Below, one piece after another: positions 1 through 7,066 of a DNA stretch of 64,000 nt. Below the pieces are notes generated by a model, which worked only from the letters and a program-made list of their open reading frames with translations, had not been told where the DNA came from and searched no databases. The number at the start of each line of letters is the position of its first letter. Positions within the stretch are counted from its first letter, which is position 1. The stretch comes from Chryseobacterium balustinum. Its GTDB lineage: Bacteria > Bacteroidota > Bacteroidia > Flavobacteriales > Weeksellaceae. Made by a program: the position numbers and the translations under genes. The stretch is taken from assembly GCF_900168205.1 (NCBI RefSeq), contig NZ_FUZE01000001.1:434001-498000 (forward strand). The letters are read 5' to 3'.

Positions 1-430
1 TTCTGTTGTATTCTGGGTAGTCTCTGGTTACAATATTAAGTCCTATAATCCGTAAAATATTCATTACATATAGCACCAAAAGACTTACTGCAATAAAAAC
101 GAAAGTTTTAGGTCCTTTATAAAAAGCAAAAATAAATGCAACAAAAAGAATGATCACCGAGATCGCGTTACAGCCCTCTACCATTCGGGTTACATATTTT
201 TCATTGACGTAAAACCAAACCTGCTCTTTAGAAACATCATTGTATAATGATGTGGTGTAGCCTATTTTGTTTTGAATGACAGCTACTTGCTCTGCGATAA
301 GATGTGAATAAGGGTCGAGACCAGACTCTTTAAAACTATTAAGATAAAACTGATATGCAAAAAGCAACACCAAATAAATGATGATAAAGCGTAACAGGAT
401 GCTCAAAACAGGTTTAAAGTCTTTTAACAT
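1..430 (-). CDS. xrtF: Exosortase family protein XrtF (partial)
   Basis: The reading frame starts at an ATG (430-428) and runs off the left edge, giving about 143 residues of an integral membrane protein. Translation shows an N-terminal membrane segment, a soluble loop, then EGCNAIS near residue 95 and a second membrane segment ending in NILRIIGLNI. The Cys in EGCNAIS and the Arg in LRI match the conserved catalytic Cys and Arg of exosortases; the catalytic His would lie outside the window. Exosortases are thought to process and anchor exported proteins, and XrtF is the small form typical of flavobacteria. A TATCTTTG -7 box ends 4 nt before the ATG. It is divergent from the kinase gene at 480. 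The family call is from recalled motifs. Confidence 0.85.
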   Translation of the reverse strand, partial: MLKDFKPVLSILLRFIIIYLVLLFAYQFYLNSFKESGLDPYSHLIAEQVAVIQNKIGYTTSLYNDVSKEQVWFYVNEKYVTRMVEGCNAISVIILFVAFIFAFYKGPKTFVFIAVSLLVLYVMNILRIIGLNIVTRDYPEYNR

Positions 431-434
431 GCTG

Positions 435-442
435 CAAAGATA
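435..442 (-). promoter_or_regulatory. Putative -7 box of xrtF (TATCTTTG)
   Basis: On the minus strand the sequence reads TATCTTTG, which fits the Bacteroidota -7 consensus TAnnTTTG. Its final G is only 4 nt upstream of the xrtF ATG, so transcription would begin at or beside the start codon. No TTTG -33 element at the usual 17-23 nt spacing is seen. Confidence 0.5.
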
Positions 443-462
443 GCAATTAGCATGTAAATTAG

Positions 463-470
463 TATATTTG
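463..470 (+). promoter_or_regulatory. Putative -7 box of the AmgK-like gene (TATATTTG)
   Basis: TATATTTG matches TAnnTTTG and ends 9 nt before the ATG at 480. It argues that translation starts at 480, not at the in-frame TTG at 468, which lies inside the box. No clear -33 element is visible. Confidence 0.45.
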
Positions 471-479
471 TTACCATAT

Positions 480-1502
480 ATGACTTCTGAAAACGCGAAA
501 AGATTTTTTGAAAACCATTTTGGTGAAAAATCAACTGAATTTATTACTTTAGCTCAAAGCGGTTCTGCAAGAGTCAATTTTTTGGCTCAAAATCAAATCG
601 GGAAATACATCATTACCTACAATGAGAACATTGCCGAAAACGAATGTTTTCTGTATTTCTCGAGTGTATTTTCTGAATTGAAACTTAATACGCCAAAAAT
701 ATTTTCTGTTTCAGAAGACCGGAAATTATATATTCAGGAGTTTTTAGGAGCAAAAACTTTTTCAGAAATCATTGCAGAAGAAAGTTTGTCAGAAAATGTA
801 CGAGATTTGGTAAAGCAAACTCTTAAAGAGCTTTTTGAACTTCAGGAAAAGACCAAAGGTAAAATAGACTTTCAAAAAACATTTGAATATGAAAGTTATG
901 ACGAGCTTCCAATAATGCATGATCTGTATTATTTCAAAAATTTCGTCGCAGATGTTTTAGAATTAGAATATCACAAATCTTCTTTACTGAAAGAATTTAA
1001 AGAGATCATCAATCTCATCGAAAACCTTGCGCCCAAAGGCATCATGATTCGAGATTTTCAGGCAAGAAATATAATGGTGAATGATGATAATAAAGTTTCT
1101 TTTATAGATTACCAATCGGCAATGAAAGGACCTTTAATGTATGATGTAATTTCTTTTTTGTTTCAGGCTAAAGCTAATTTTCCTGAAGATTTCAAAAACG
1201 AAATGCTTGATTTTTATATTCAACAATTTGAGGATAAGGAAAATCAGTCTCAACTAAGAAACTCGGTAAAGCCAATTCAGATGATGAGGTTTTTGCAGGT
1301 TTTGGGAGCGTACGGTTTCAGAGGCTTGATTCAGAGAAAGCAACACTTCATTGCAAGTATTGAAAAAGGAATTCAAAACATCACAGAATTTGCCCAAAAT
1401 TGGGATGATATCAAAAATTACCCCGAGTTGAAAAAAGTAATTGAACAACTGAGTTCTGAAAAAGTCAAATTTAAAATATTAGAAATATTAAAGGAAAATT
1501 AA
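480..1502 (+). CDS. AmgK-like anomeric sugar kinase (aminoglycoside phosphotransferase fold)
   Basis: This is a 340-residue kinase of the aminoglycoside/choline phosphotransferase fold. The catalytic loop RDFQARNIM (D192, N197, numbering from ATG 480) and the metal-binding D210 in FIDYQSA are present. In Pseudomonas, AmgK phosphorylates MurNAc/GlcNAc at C1 and MurU then makes UDP-MurNAc, which bypasses de novo synthesis. Here a MurU-like nucleotidyltransferase lies two genes downstream, which supports the same role. The frame can be extended to TTG 468, but that codon overlaps the -7 box, so ATG 480 is preferred. Followed at 167 bp by the RapZ-C gene. Substrate is inferred; the fold is well supported. 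Confidence 0.78.
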   Translation: MTSENAKRFFENHFGEKSTEFITLAQSGSARVNFLAQNQIGKYIITYNENIAENECFLYFSSVFSELKLNTPKIFSVSEDRKLYIQEFLGAKTFSEIIAEESLSENVRDLVKQTLKELFELQEKTKGKIDFQKTFEYESYDELPIMHDLYYFKNFVADVLELEYHKSSLLKEFKEIINLIENLAPKGIMIRDFQARNIMVNDDNKVSFIDYQSAMKGPLMYDVISFLFQAKANFPEDFKNEMLDFYIQQFEDKENQSQLRNSVKPIQMMRFLQVLGAYGFRGLIQRKQHFIASIEKGIQNITEFAQNWDDIKNYPELKKVIEQLSSEKVKFKILEILKEN

Positions 1503-1512
1503 ACCATTAAGG

Positions 1513-1588
1513 TTTGTCATTCTATAAAAATCTCAGCTCTTGAATGAGGTTATTTTCGCTTAGATTTCTAAGGAATGGCAAAGAGGGT
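1513..1588. repeat. Degenerate imperfect inverted repeat
   Basis: Outer arms TTTGTCATTC (from 1513) and GGAATGGCAAA pair with one G-T wobble, and inner arms AATCT and AGATT also pair, leaving a loop of about 40 nt. It resembles a decayed intergenic hairpin element of a type I associate with flavobacterial genomes. It lies between the kinase and RapZ-C genes and could also act as a weak terminator or mRNA processing site. Confidence 0.35.
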
Positions 1589-1669
1589 TTAAAATTAAAA
1601 AAAAATATCATTGATACTTAGCTAGTAATCAATCATCATTGATCAACAATCAATTATAAATAATAGAAT

Positions 1670-2080
1670 ATGCTACACATAGACATTCATAGTTTTTCAT
1701 ACAAAAAAGGAGGAATTCCGAAAGATGACTCAGGTAACGGAGGCGGTTTTACATTTGATTGCCGAGGAATTTTAAATCCGGGAAGAGTAGAAGAGTATAA
1801 AATTCAGACCGGAAACGATATTGGTGTTCAGGAATATTTAGAAACAAAAACAGAAATGCCTCAGTTTTTAGAATTAATTAAAAACTTAGTGTCCATTAAT
1901 ATCCACAATTATTTGGGAAGAGGTTTTGAAAATCTGCAAATCAATTTCGGGTGTACGGGAGGTCAACACAGATCAGTTTATTCAGCTATTAAAATTGCTC
2001 ATTTTATTGAAGAAAAATATGGTGATAAAGTAGAAATAAGTCTTCACCATGACGAGCAACACCAACTTAATCATAAGTAA
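1670..2080 (+). CDS. Stand-alone RapZ C-terminal domain protein
   Basis: This 136-residue protein corresponds to the C-terminal domain of the RNase adapter RapZ (YvcJ family) and has no N-terminal P-loop ATPase part. Visible signatures are FDCRGILNPG (29-38) and GCTGGQHRS (94-102); the latter is the hallmark loop of RapZ, which in E. coli forms part of the pocket sensing glucosamine-6-phosphate. E. coli RapZ delivers GlmZ sRNA to RNase E and so tunes GlmS. GlmZ/GlmY are not expected in this phylum, so the RNA role probably does not apply. Its position between an AmgK-like kinase and a MurU-like transferase suggests a sensor or partner for amino-sugar or MurNAc recycling; that is inference. 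Confidence 0.82.
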   Translation: MLHIDIHSFSYKKGGIPKDDSGNGGGFTFDCRGILNPGRVEEYKIQTGNDIGVQEYLETKTEMPQFLELIKNLVSINIHNYLGRGFENLQINFGCTGGQHRSVYSAIKIAHFIEEKYGDKVEISLHHDEQHQLNHK

Positions 2081-2120
2081 TGAGTGATGTTTAATAAGTA
2101 AGATATTAGCTTCGCTATTA

Positions 2121-2143
2121 TTATTTATTTATTTATTTATTTA
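2121..2143. repeat. TTTA tetranucleotide microsatellite
   Basis: About six uninterrupted TTTA units lie 46 bp upstream of the MurU-like start codon. Such tracts slip during replication and could alter spacing or mRNA structure in the leader. Confidence 0.6.
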
Positions 2144-2154
2144 CATGTTTTTAA

Positions 2155-2181
2155 ATTACTCATTACCAATTACTCATTACC
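2155..2181. repeat. Two direct copies of ATTACTCATTACC
   Basis: Copies lie at 2155-2167 and 2169-2181, just before the ATG at 2189. The motif is the same CATTACT-type sequence that is expanded between wzt and wzm near 61703, so it is a recurring intergenic sequence in this genome. Confidence 0.6.
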
Positions 2182-2188
2182 CATAATT

Positions 2189-2902
2189 ATGAAGGCATTA
2201 ATTTTTGCAGCAGGAAAAGGCACCCGTTTAAAACCTTTTACAGACCATCATCCTAAAGCTTTGGCTAAAGTGAATGGTGTTCCTCTTTTAGAAAGAAATA
2301 TACAATATCTCAAAGGCTTTGGAATTACTGACTTTGTAATTAATATTCATCACTTTGGTGATCAGATCGTTGCGTTTTTAAAAAAAAATGATAATTTTGG
2401 CTGTAAGATCGAGGTTTCTGATGAATCGAATGAACTGTTGGAAACTGGGGGTGGTTTGATTTTTGCTAAAGAATTCCTCAATCACGGTGAAGATTTTCTG
2501 ATTATGAATGCAGATATTTTAACCAAAATCAATATTAATGATTTTGTAAGGTATCACAAAGAAATCAAAGATTTTGTTACCTTAGCGGTTTCAGACAGAG
2601 AAAGTTCGAGAAAACTTTTGTTTAATGATGACTTGGTTTTAAGAGGTTGGCTCAATGTACAGACAGGAGAGCAGCGTCTTGCAGAATTCAACAAGGGATT
2701 CAGACCTTTATCTTTTAGTGGGGTACATTGCATTAATCCGGTGATTTTTGATAAAATAAAAAGAAAAGGGAAGTTTTCTGTAATGGAAGAATATCTGGAT
2801 CTGATGCATACCGAAAAAATACACGGTTTTGTACACGACAGTGTTTTGATTGATGTAGGAAGACCGGAATCTGTGATTGAAGCAGAAAAATATTTTAAAT
2901 AA
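2189..2902 (+). CDS. MurU-like nucleotidyltransferase (sugar-1-phosphate)
   Basis: A 237-residue nucleotidyltransferase of the GT-A-like NTP_transferase family. The N-terminus has the nucleotide-binding signature AAGKGTRLKPFT (7-18) followed by HPKALAKVNG, and MNADIL near 108 supplies the metal-binding Asp. Length and context match MurU, which converts MurNAc-1-phosphate and UTP to UDP-MurNAc. The AmgK-like kinase upstream would supply the sugar-1-phosphate, with the RapZ-C gene between them. Other sugar-1-phosphate uridylyltransferases or mannose-1-P guanylyltransferases are close relatives, so the substrate is inferred from neighbours. It is 5 bp upstream of the LOG-family gene and probably co-transcribed with it. 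Confidence 0.75.
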   Translation: MKALIFAAGKGTRLKPFTDHHPKALAKVNGVPLLERNIQYLKGFGITDFVINIHHFGDQIVAFLKKNDNFGCKIEVSDESNELLETGGGLIFAKEFLNHGEDFLIMNADILTKININDFVRYHKEIKDFVTLAVSDRESSRKLLFNDDLVLRGWLNVQTGEQRLAEFNKGFRPLSFSGVHCINPVIFDKIKRKGKFSVMEEYLDLMHTEKIHGFVHDSVLIDVGRPESVIEAEKYFK

Positions 2903-2907
2903 TTTGA

Positions 2908-3660
2908 ATGAGAACTGAAGGTACAAGAGACGAAAGCTTAGAAAATACAGAATTAGATATCAACGAATCTAAATTACATAATAGTTTACGCGAAAAAACC
3001 TGGGACGAAACCATTACCAAAGACAGCTGGATGGTTTTCAAAGTAATGGCAGAGTTTGTGGATGGCTACGAAAAAATGGCTAGAATAGGCCCTTGCGTGT
3101 CTATTTTCGGGTCTGCAAGATTAAAGCCTGAAAGTAAATATTACAAAATGGCGGTAGAAATTGCCGAAAAAATAACCAAAATAGGTTTTGGTGTAATTAC
3201 AGGAGGTGGTCCCGGAATTATGGAAGCCGGTAATAAAGGAGCTTTCAATGCAGAAGGAAAATCGATCGGTTTAAATATAGACTTGCCTTTTGAGCAACAT
3301 TTTAATCCGTATATCAACAAATTATATTCACTGAATTTTGACTATTTCTTTGTAAGAAAAGTAATGTTTGTGAAATATTCTCAAGGGTTTATTGTAATGC
3401 CGGGAGGTTTTGGCACTTTAGATGAGCTTACAGAAGCGATGACACTAATTCAGACCAACAAAATAGGGCGTTTCCCAATTGTATTGGTAGGTTCTGAGTT
3501 TTGGGGCGGTTTGCTAGGATGGTTTAAAGAAACATTGCTAAAAGAAGGGATGATTTCTGAAGGTGATCTTGATCTTTACCGTGTGGTAGATACTGCTGAT
3601 GAAGCCGTGGCTCACATTAAAGCTTTTTATGATAAGTATTCTGTAAACGTTAACTTTTAA
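2908..3660 (+). CDS. LOG family protein (nucleotide 5'-monophosphate phosphoribohydrolase type)
   Basis: A 250-residue Rossmann-fold protein. It carries GGGPGIME (99-106) and PGGFGTLDE (165-173), the two signatures of the LOG/TIGR00730 family, often misnamed lysine decarboxylase. Members cleave the N-glycosidic bond of cytokinin ribotides or other nucleoside monophosphates, releasing base and ribose-5-phosphate. An acidic N-terminal extension of about 55 residues precedes the core. It begins 5 bp after the MurU-like gene, so the two are very likely in one operon. No functional link to cell-wall recycling is known to me. A PpnN-type nucleotidase is another possibility. Confidence 0.85.
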   Translation: MRTEGTRDESLENTELDINESKLHNSLREKTWDETITKDSWMVFKVMAEFVDGYEKMARIGPCVSIFGSARLKPESKYYKMAVEIAEKITKIGFGVITGGGPGIMEAGNKGAFNAEGKSIGLNIDLPFEQHFNPYINKLYSLNFDYFFVRKVMFVKYSQGFIVMPGGFGTLDELTEAMTLIQTNKIGRFPIVLVGSEFWGGLLGWFKETLLKEGMISEGDLDLYRVVDTADEAVAHIKAFYDKYSVNVNF

Positions 3661-3717
3661 TTGGCATCAAATTTGACCAAACCTATTTAGCAATATGCTG
3701 TAAATCTATAAATTGAG

Positions 3718-4188
3718 ATGAAAAAATTTTTATATATATCGGGTATTTTTACATTGATGATACTGATGAGTTTTTCTGTAGCAGACTTTTTCTCTTCGAT
3801 GACAAAAGTAGACTATATTGACGGCAGCAAAACTCTGAAGTTTACTGCAAAAATGAATACAAGCCATATTTCTGATGCCATAAAGATCAACAGAAATACT
3901 GCAGGATTTGAAGCTGAAGTAAAAAAATATGTAAATAATAATTTTGATGTATTTGTAAATGGTTCTCCTAAAACTTTAACTTTCACAGGAAGTCAGGTAA
4001 GTGGAGAAACGGTTTGGGTGTATTTTGAAACCGGTGGTGTTTCTGACATCAATAGTTTAAAAATCAAAAACACGATACTTTTAAGCGCATTTCCTAAACA
4101 AATAAACCTGGTTAATATTGCCTATAAGGGAAATCAGAAAACGATGAATTTTCAACGCGGAAAAGAGGTAAATGAAGTTTCTTTTTAA
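3718..4188 (+). CDS. DUF6702-like secreted protein
   Basis: A 156-residue protein with an N-terminal hydrophobic segment (LYISGIFTLMILMSFSV) that looks like a signal peptide or anchor. The rest is predicted beta-rich and has no catalytic motif I recognise. It resembles the DUF6702 family of Bacteroidota, whose function is unknown to me. It lies 57 bp downstream of the LOG gene and is closed by a hairpin terminator at 4211-4239. Placement in that operon is possible but unproven. Confidence 0.6.
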   Translation: MKKFLYISGIFTLMILMSFSVADFFSSMTKVDYIDGSKTLKFTAKMNTSHISDAIKINRNTAGFEAEVKKYVNNNFDVFVNGSPKTLTFTGSQVSGETVWVYFETGGVSDINSLKIKNTILLSAFPKQINLVNIAYKGNQKTMNFQRGKEVNEVSF

Positions 4189-4210
4189 AAGATACTTTAA
4201 CTGAAATACT

Positions 4211-4239
4211 AAACCATTGCTTTTGCAGTGGTTTTTTTG
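4211..4239 (+). terminator. Rho-independent terminator after the DUF6702-like gene
   Basis: AACCATTGC and GCAGTGGTT form a 9-bp stem with one G-T pair around a TTTT loop, followed by TTTTTT. Confidence 0.75.
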
Positions 4240-4550
4240 TTGCCAATTATATTACTTTTCTGATGTTGCAGAGTCTTTTATGGAAGAGTAAATTAAGGTT
4301 TATGACAAGATATTTTAGAACATATAAAGAATAAATAGGATTATGTCTAAAGCGAATAAAGGCATAATAAAGTAATGTTCTACATTTTGTAAACTTTTGA
4401 ATTTCTCTATTTTCAATCATTTCTTTTGATGCTTTTGAGGTAAGTATTTTTATCATTTAAGCTTTAAATATTGATTATTCGCCTTAGGTTTTTGATTAGT
4501 AAAATCATTGTATAAAAGAATTTAAATTTTAATATTTTTCTTCAATAAAA
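4240..4550. other. Intergenic stretch without a supported gene
   Basis: This AT-rich stretch lies between two convergent transcription units. A 69-codon open frame on the minus strand (4456-4247) starts well and is basic and hydrophobic, but I recognise no family in it and it has no promoter box. It could be chance or the remains of a larger gene. Confidence 0.5.
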
Positions 4551-4584
4551 AAAGGATCTATCTCACGAATGAGACAGATCCTTT
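4551..4584 (-). terminator. Terminator of the first T9SS type B gene
   Basis: AAAGGATCTATCTCA and TGAGACAGATCCTTT pair over 15 positions with one G-T wobble around a CGAA loop. Read on the minus strand the stem is followed by TTTTATT. Confidence 0.85.
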
Positions 4585-4608
4585 AAAATTAAGTATAGTT
4601 GAAAAAAA

Positions 4609-6876
4609 TTATTCTCTGTTTTTTACCATAATCCAACCAGATAATTTTACTGGTGTTTTGGCTTTGTTGTTTTCATTCCATGTTACAGAATACCAGTAGC
4701 TTCCTGTAGGAACTTTTCTTCCGTTTGAGGTTCCGTCCCATGTGTAATTATTGGTTTTGTCACCTTGGTGAAGTTTAGCTCCGTATCGGTTGTAAATAGT
4801 AAATGTTAAATCTGTTTTACTTCCCAATGCCGAGTAGTCGATTACGTCATTGCGGCCATCTCCGTTTGGTGTAATGACATTAATGATATTAGGAACAGTA
4901 ATTTCTACTTCCATCGGTTCGCAATTATAAGAATCTTTCACAAAAATCTTATGAATTCCTCTTGCCAAACCTTTGAAAACATTAGAGTTCTGCCAATTTA
5001 TATTATCTAAAGAATATTGATAAGCAGGCGTTCCTCCATTAGCATAAACAGTAACCGTTGTAGCAGATACGTCAATTGATGTGATGACAGGTTGTTCTGA
5101 TGCAAATACCTTTACATTTTGAGTAATGGTACAATCTCCAGTTTTAAGTTTTACCCAGTAAGTTCCTACTCCAACATTTGAAATCGTTTGTGTAGTCGCC
5201 CCTGTACTCCAAAGGTAAGAAGTGAAACCTACTCCTGCATCTAATGTTGTTTTGTCTTCTACGCAGATGATTTTATCTTTTAAGATTTCTGAATATACAG
5301 GTGGAATGACAATTAAAGTCACCTTTGCAATTGCATAACACCCATTGGCATTTGTTACTTTGATGTAAACAAATCCATTTGGAGCAATGTAAGGGTTTGC
5401 AGTGATGATTTCATTGCTTCCATTGATGGCATCTTGTAATGATGGGTAGTATTTTTTTGTTCCGGCCTGGGTTGTTACTGTAGCTGTAGTAAGATTAAAC
5501 GATCCCATTGAAATATTGTCTTCTAAGAAACATGACCGCAATGTTGCATCATTTACAATCACCACAGGAAAATGATTAAGGGTAATCACAGCATTGTCAA
5601 CACAACCTTGCGGGGTTGTAACTTTTACATGCACTGTAGTTCCGTTTGCTGCAGGGTAGTTTGACCAGTTTAAGATTTCGCTAGTGCCTGCATTAAGATC
5701 TGCCAATGTAGGATAATATTTTTTCGTAGCACCCGGTACACCGGTAACTGCAGCGGTACTCAAATCAAAATAAGCTACTCCTGCATTATTATTGTTGCAG
5801 GCAGTTATAGTAATGTCATCTGCGGCAAATGGACTTGGGTTTAAAATAATTCTTGCGTCACCATTATCACATAATGTAGATGAAGGGTCTTTTATAACCA
5901 CCGAAATCGTTGTACTACCAGAATATTGGAAGTTGGTAGGTACAGCAATTGGTGTAGAGCTTCCTAAAACATAGTAAGTGATAATGTAGTTTCCAGGGTT
6001 GTTTACAAACTGACTTGCGTAAGAGGTTAAATCTACAAATCCATTTCCTGTTGCGGGGTTGGTGCATACAAATGGAGTAACACTGTTTTGAAGGATTGGA
6101 ACTTTATCAATATATATTTTAGCATTTTTGATAGAGTGTCTTGCGCTTGCAGCTCCTGTTCCTGCAGAAAACCCAAAATATCCTTGGCCCATCCCTACTG
6201 CACCGCCACTTGCAGTGAAAGGTTGATTGGTAATAAGAACGCCATCAATTCTGATTTGAATTAACCAAATATTAGGATTACTGGGATCTATTTCTCCGTT
6301 TACTTCAACATGTTTGTAAGTAGCCCCTACAAAAGGTTGAGTGGGGTTAAGGTCTGGCGAGTGAAAAGTACTGTTTGCGGTCGTATTGTACTCGACATTT
6401 GGATTTCCTGCAGGCATATTATTGGTTCCATACAGTACGTGTACTTTACTCATTTGCCCCTCTGTAGAATTATTGAATATATCAAATGCCACCATTAGTC
6501 CGTTTGCATTTGCCGGAATTCCTAGTCCGCCTCCGGTTGTGAATGTAGTTGGAGGATTAGAAAGGTACCAGAATGTAAGACCGTCGCCTCTTCCGTAGGC
6601 GGTTGTTCCGTTTCCGTCGATTCTGAAATCAAACTCAACTTTCCATTTATCACAATATTTTAGATTGATGGGGTTAGAGAGTTTAATGGCTCCAAACTTA
6701 CTGGTTTGATCTGGGGTAAGCTGCACAAAGTCTCCGGTAGCAGTAGCTGAAGGAACGAGATCCCAGCCTGTAGTGTTAATGACAGGGGTTCCAGTGAGTT
6801 GATAAGTTTGAGCTGATAAGCTTGGGCTTATGATTGATAAAAAGAACAAAAAACTGAGGAGTAGAAATTTTTTCAT
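4609..6876 (-). CDS. T9SS type B surface protein with L-type lectin domain (copy 1)
   Basis: A 755-residue exported protein. The signal peptide ends at SLSA|Q (residue 22). Residues about 24-260 form an L-type (legume) lectin-like domain, shown by GDGLTFWYL and GLMVAFDIFNN, predicted to bind carbohydrate. Beta-rich repeats follow, two containing KKYYP(T/S)L.D, then LWSTGATTQ and a PYQYSL-type module. Residues 667-755 begin VITPNGDGRND and end GWIMVKNRE, the gliding-motility-associated (type B) C-terminal signal read by the type IX secretion system. The protein should be secreted or cell-surface attached. About 490 C-terminal residues closely match the three paralogs at 7067, 11814 and 14011. 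Ligand unknown. Confidence 0.9.
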   Translation of the reverse strand: MKKFLLLSFLFFLSIISPSLSAQTYQLTGTPVINTTGWDLVPSATATGDFVQLTPDQTSKFGAIKLSNPINLKYCDKWKVEFDFRIDGNGTTAYGRGDGLTFWYLSNPPTTFTTGGGLGIPANANGLMVAFDIFNNSTEGQMSKVHVLYGTNNMPAGNPNVEYNTTANSTFHSPDLNPTQPFVGATYKHVEVNGEIDPSNPNIWLIQIRIDGVLITNQPFTASGGAVGMGQGYFGFSAGTGAASARHSIKNAKIYIDKVPILQNSVTPFVCTNPATGNGFVDLTSYASQFVNNPGNYIITYYVLGSSTPIAVPTNFQYSGSTTISVVIKDPSSTLCDNGDARIILNPSPFAADDITITACNNNNAGVAYFDLSTAAVTGVPGATKKYYPTLADLNAGTSEILNWSNYPAANGTTVHVKVTTPQGCVDNAVITLNHFPVVIVNDATLRSCFLEDNISMGSFNLTTATVTTQAGTKKYYPSLQDAINGSNEIITANPYIAPNGFVYIKVTNANGCYAIAKVTLIVIPPVYSEILKDKIICVEDKTTLDAGVGFTSYLWSTGATTQTISNVGVGTYWVKLKTGDCTITQNVKVFASEQPVITSIDVSATTVTVYANGGTPAYQYSLDNINWQNSNVFKGLARGIHKIFVKDSYNCEPMEVEITVPNIINVITPNGDGRNDVIDYSALGSKTDLTFTIYNRYGAKLHQGDKTNNYTWDGTSNGRKVPTGSYWYSVTWNENNKAKTPVKLSGWIMVKNRE

Positions 6877-7027
6877 TTTTATATTTAAAAGGTTATTATT
6901 TGGTAAAATTATTAGTTTTTTTATTCAGAATGAATGTTTTTTGAGCTAGTAAGTAGCAATAGAGTATGAGGAAGTGTGTGGTTCTGTATGGTGTTTAATT
7001 GCGTCTGGATGTTGAATTTTGAGATTT

Positions 7028-7063
7028 AAAAAAGCGCCACGTTTATTTGGGTGGCGCTTTTTT
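7028..7063 (-). terminator. Terminator of lectin copy 2 gene
   Basis: Perfect 13-bp stem AAAAAAGCGCCAC / GTGGCGCTTTTTT with a 10-nt loop. The A/T ends supply a U-tract for either strand; it closes the minus-strand gene ending at 7067. Confidence 0.88.
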
Positions 7064-7066
7064 GTG

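Noticed and set aside
468..479. TTG start for the AmgK-like kinase
   Set aside because: The codon overlaps a TATATTTG promoter box and the extra residues do not resemble the family; ATG 480 is better.
1670..2080. Full RapZ with RNase adapter function
   Set aside because: No P-loop domain is present and 136 residues cover only the C-terminal part.
2908..3660. Lysine decarboxylase
   Set aside because: The PGGFGTLDE motif marks LOG phosphoribohydrolases; the decarboxylase name is a known mislabel.
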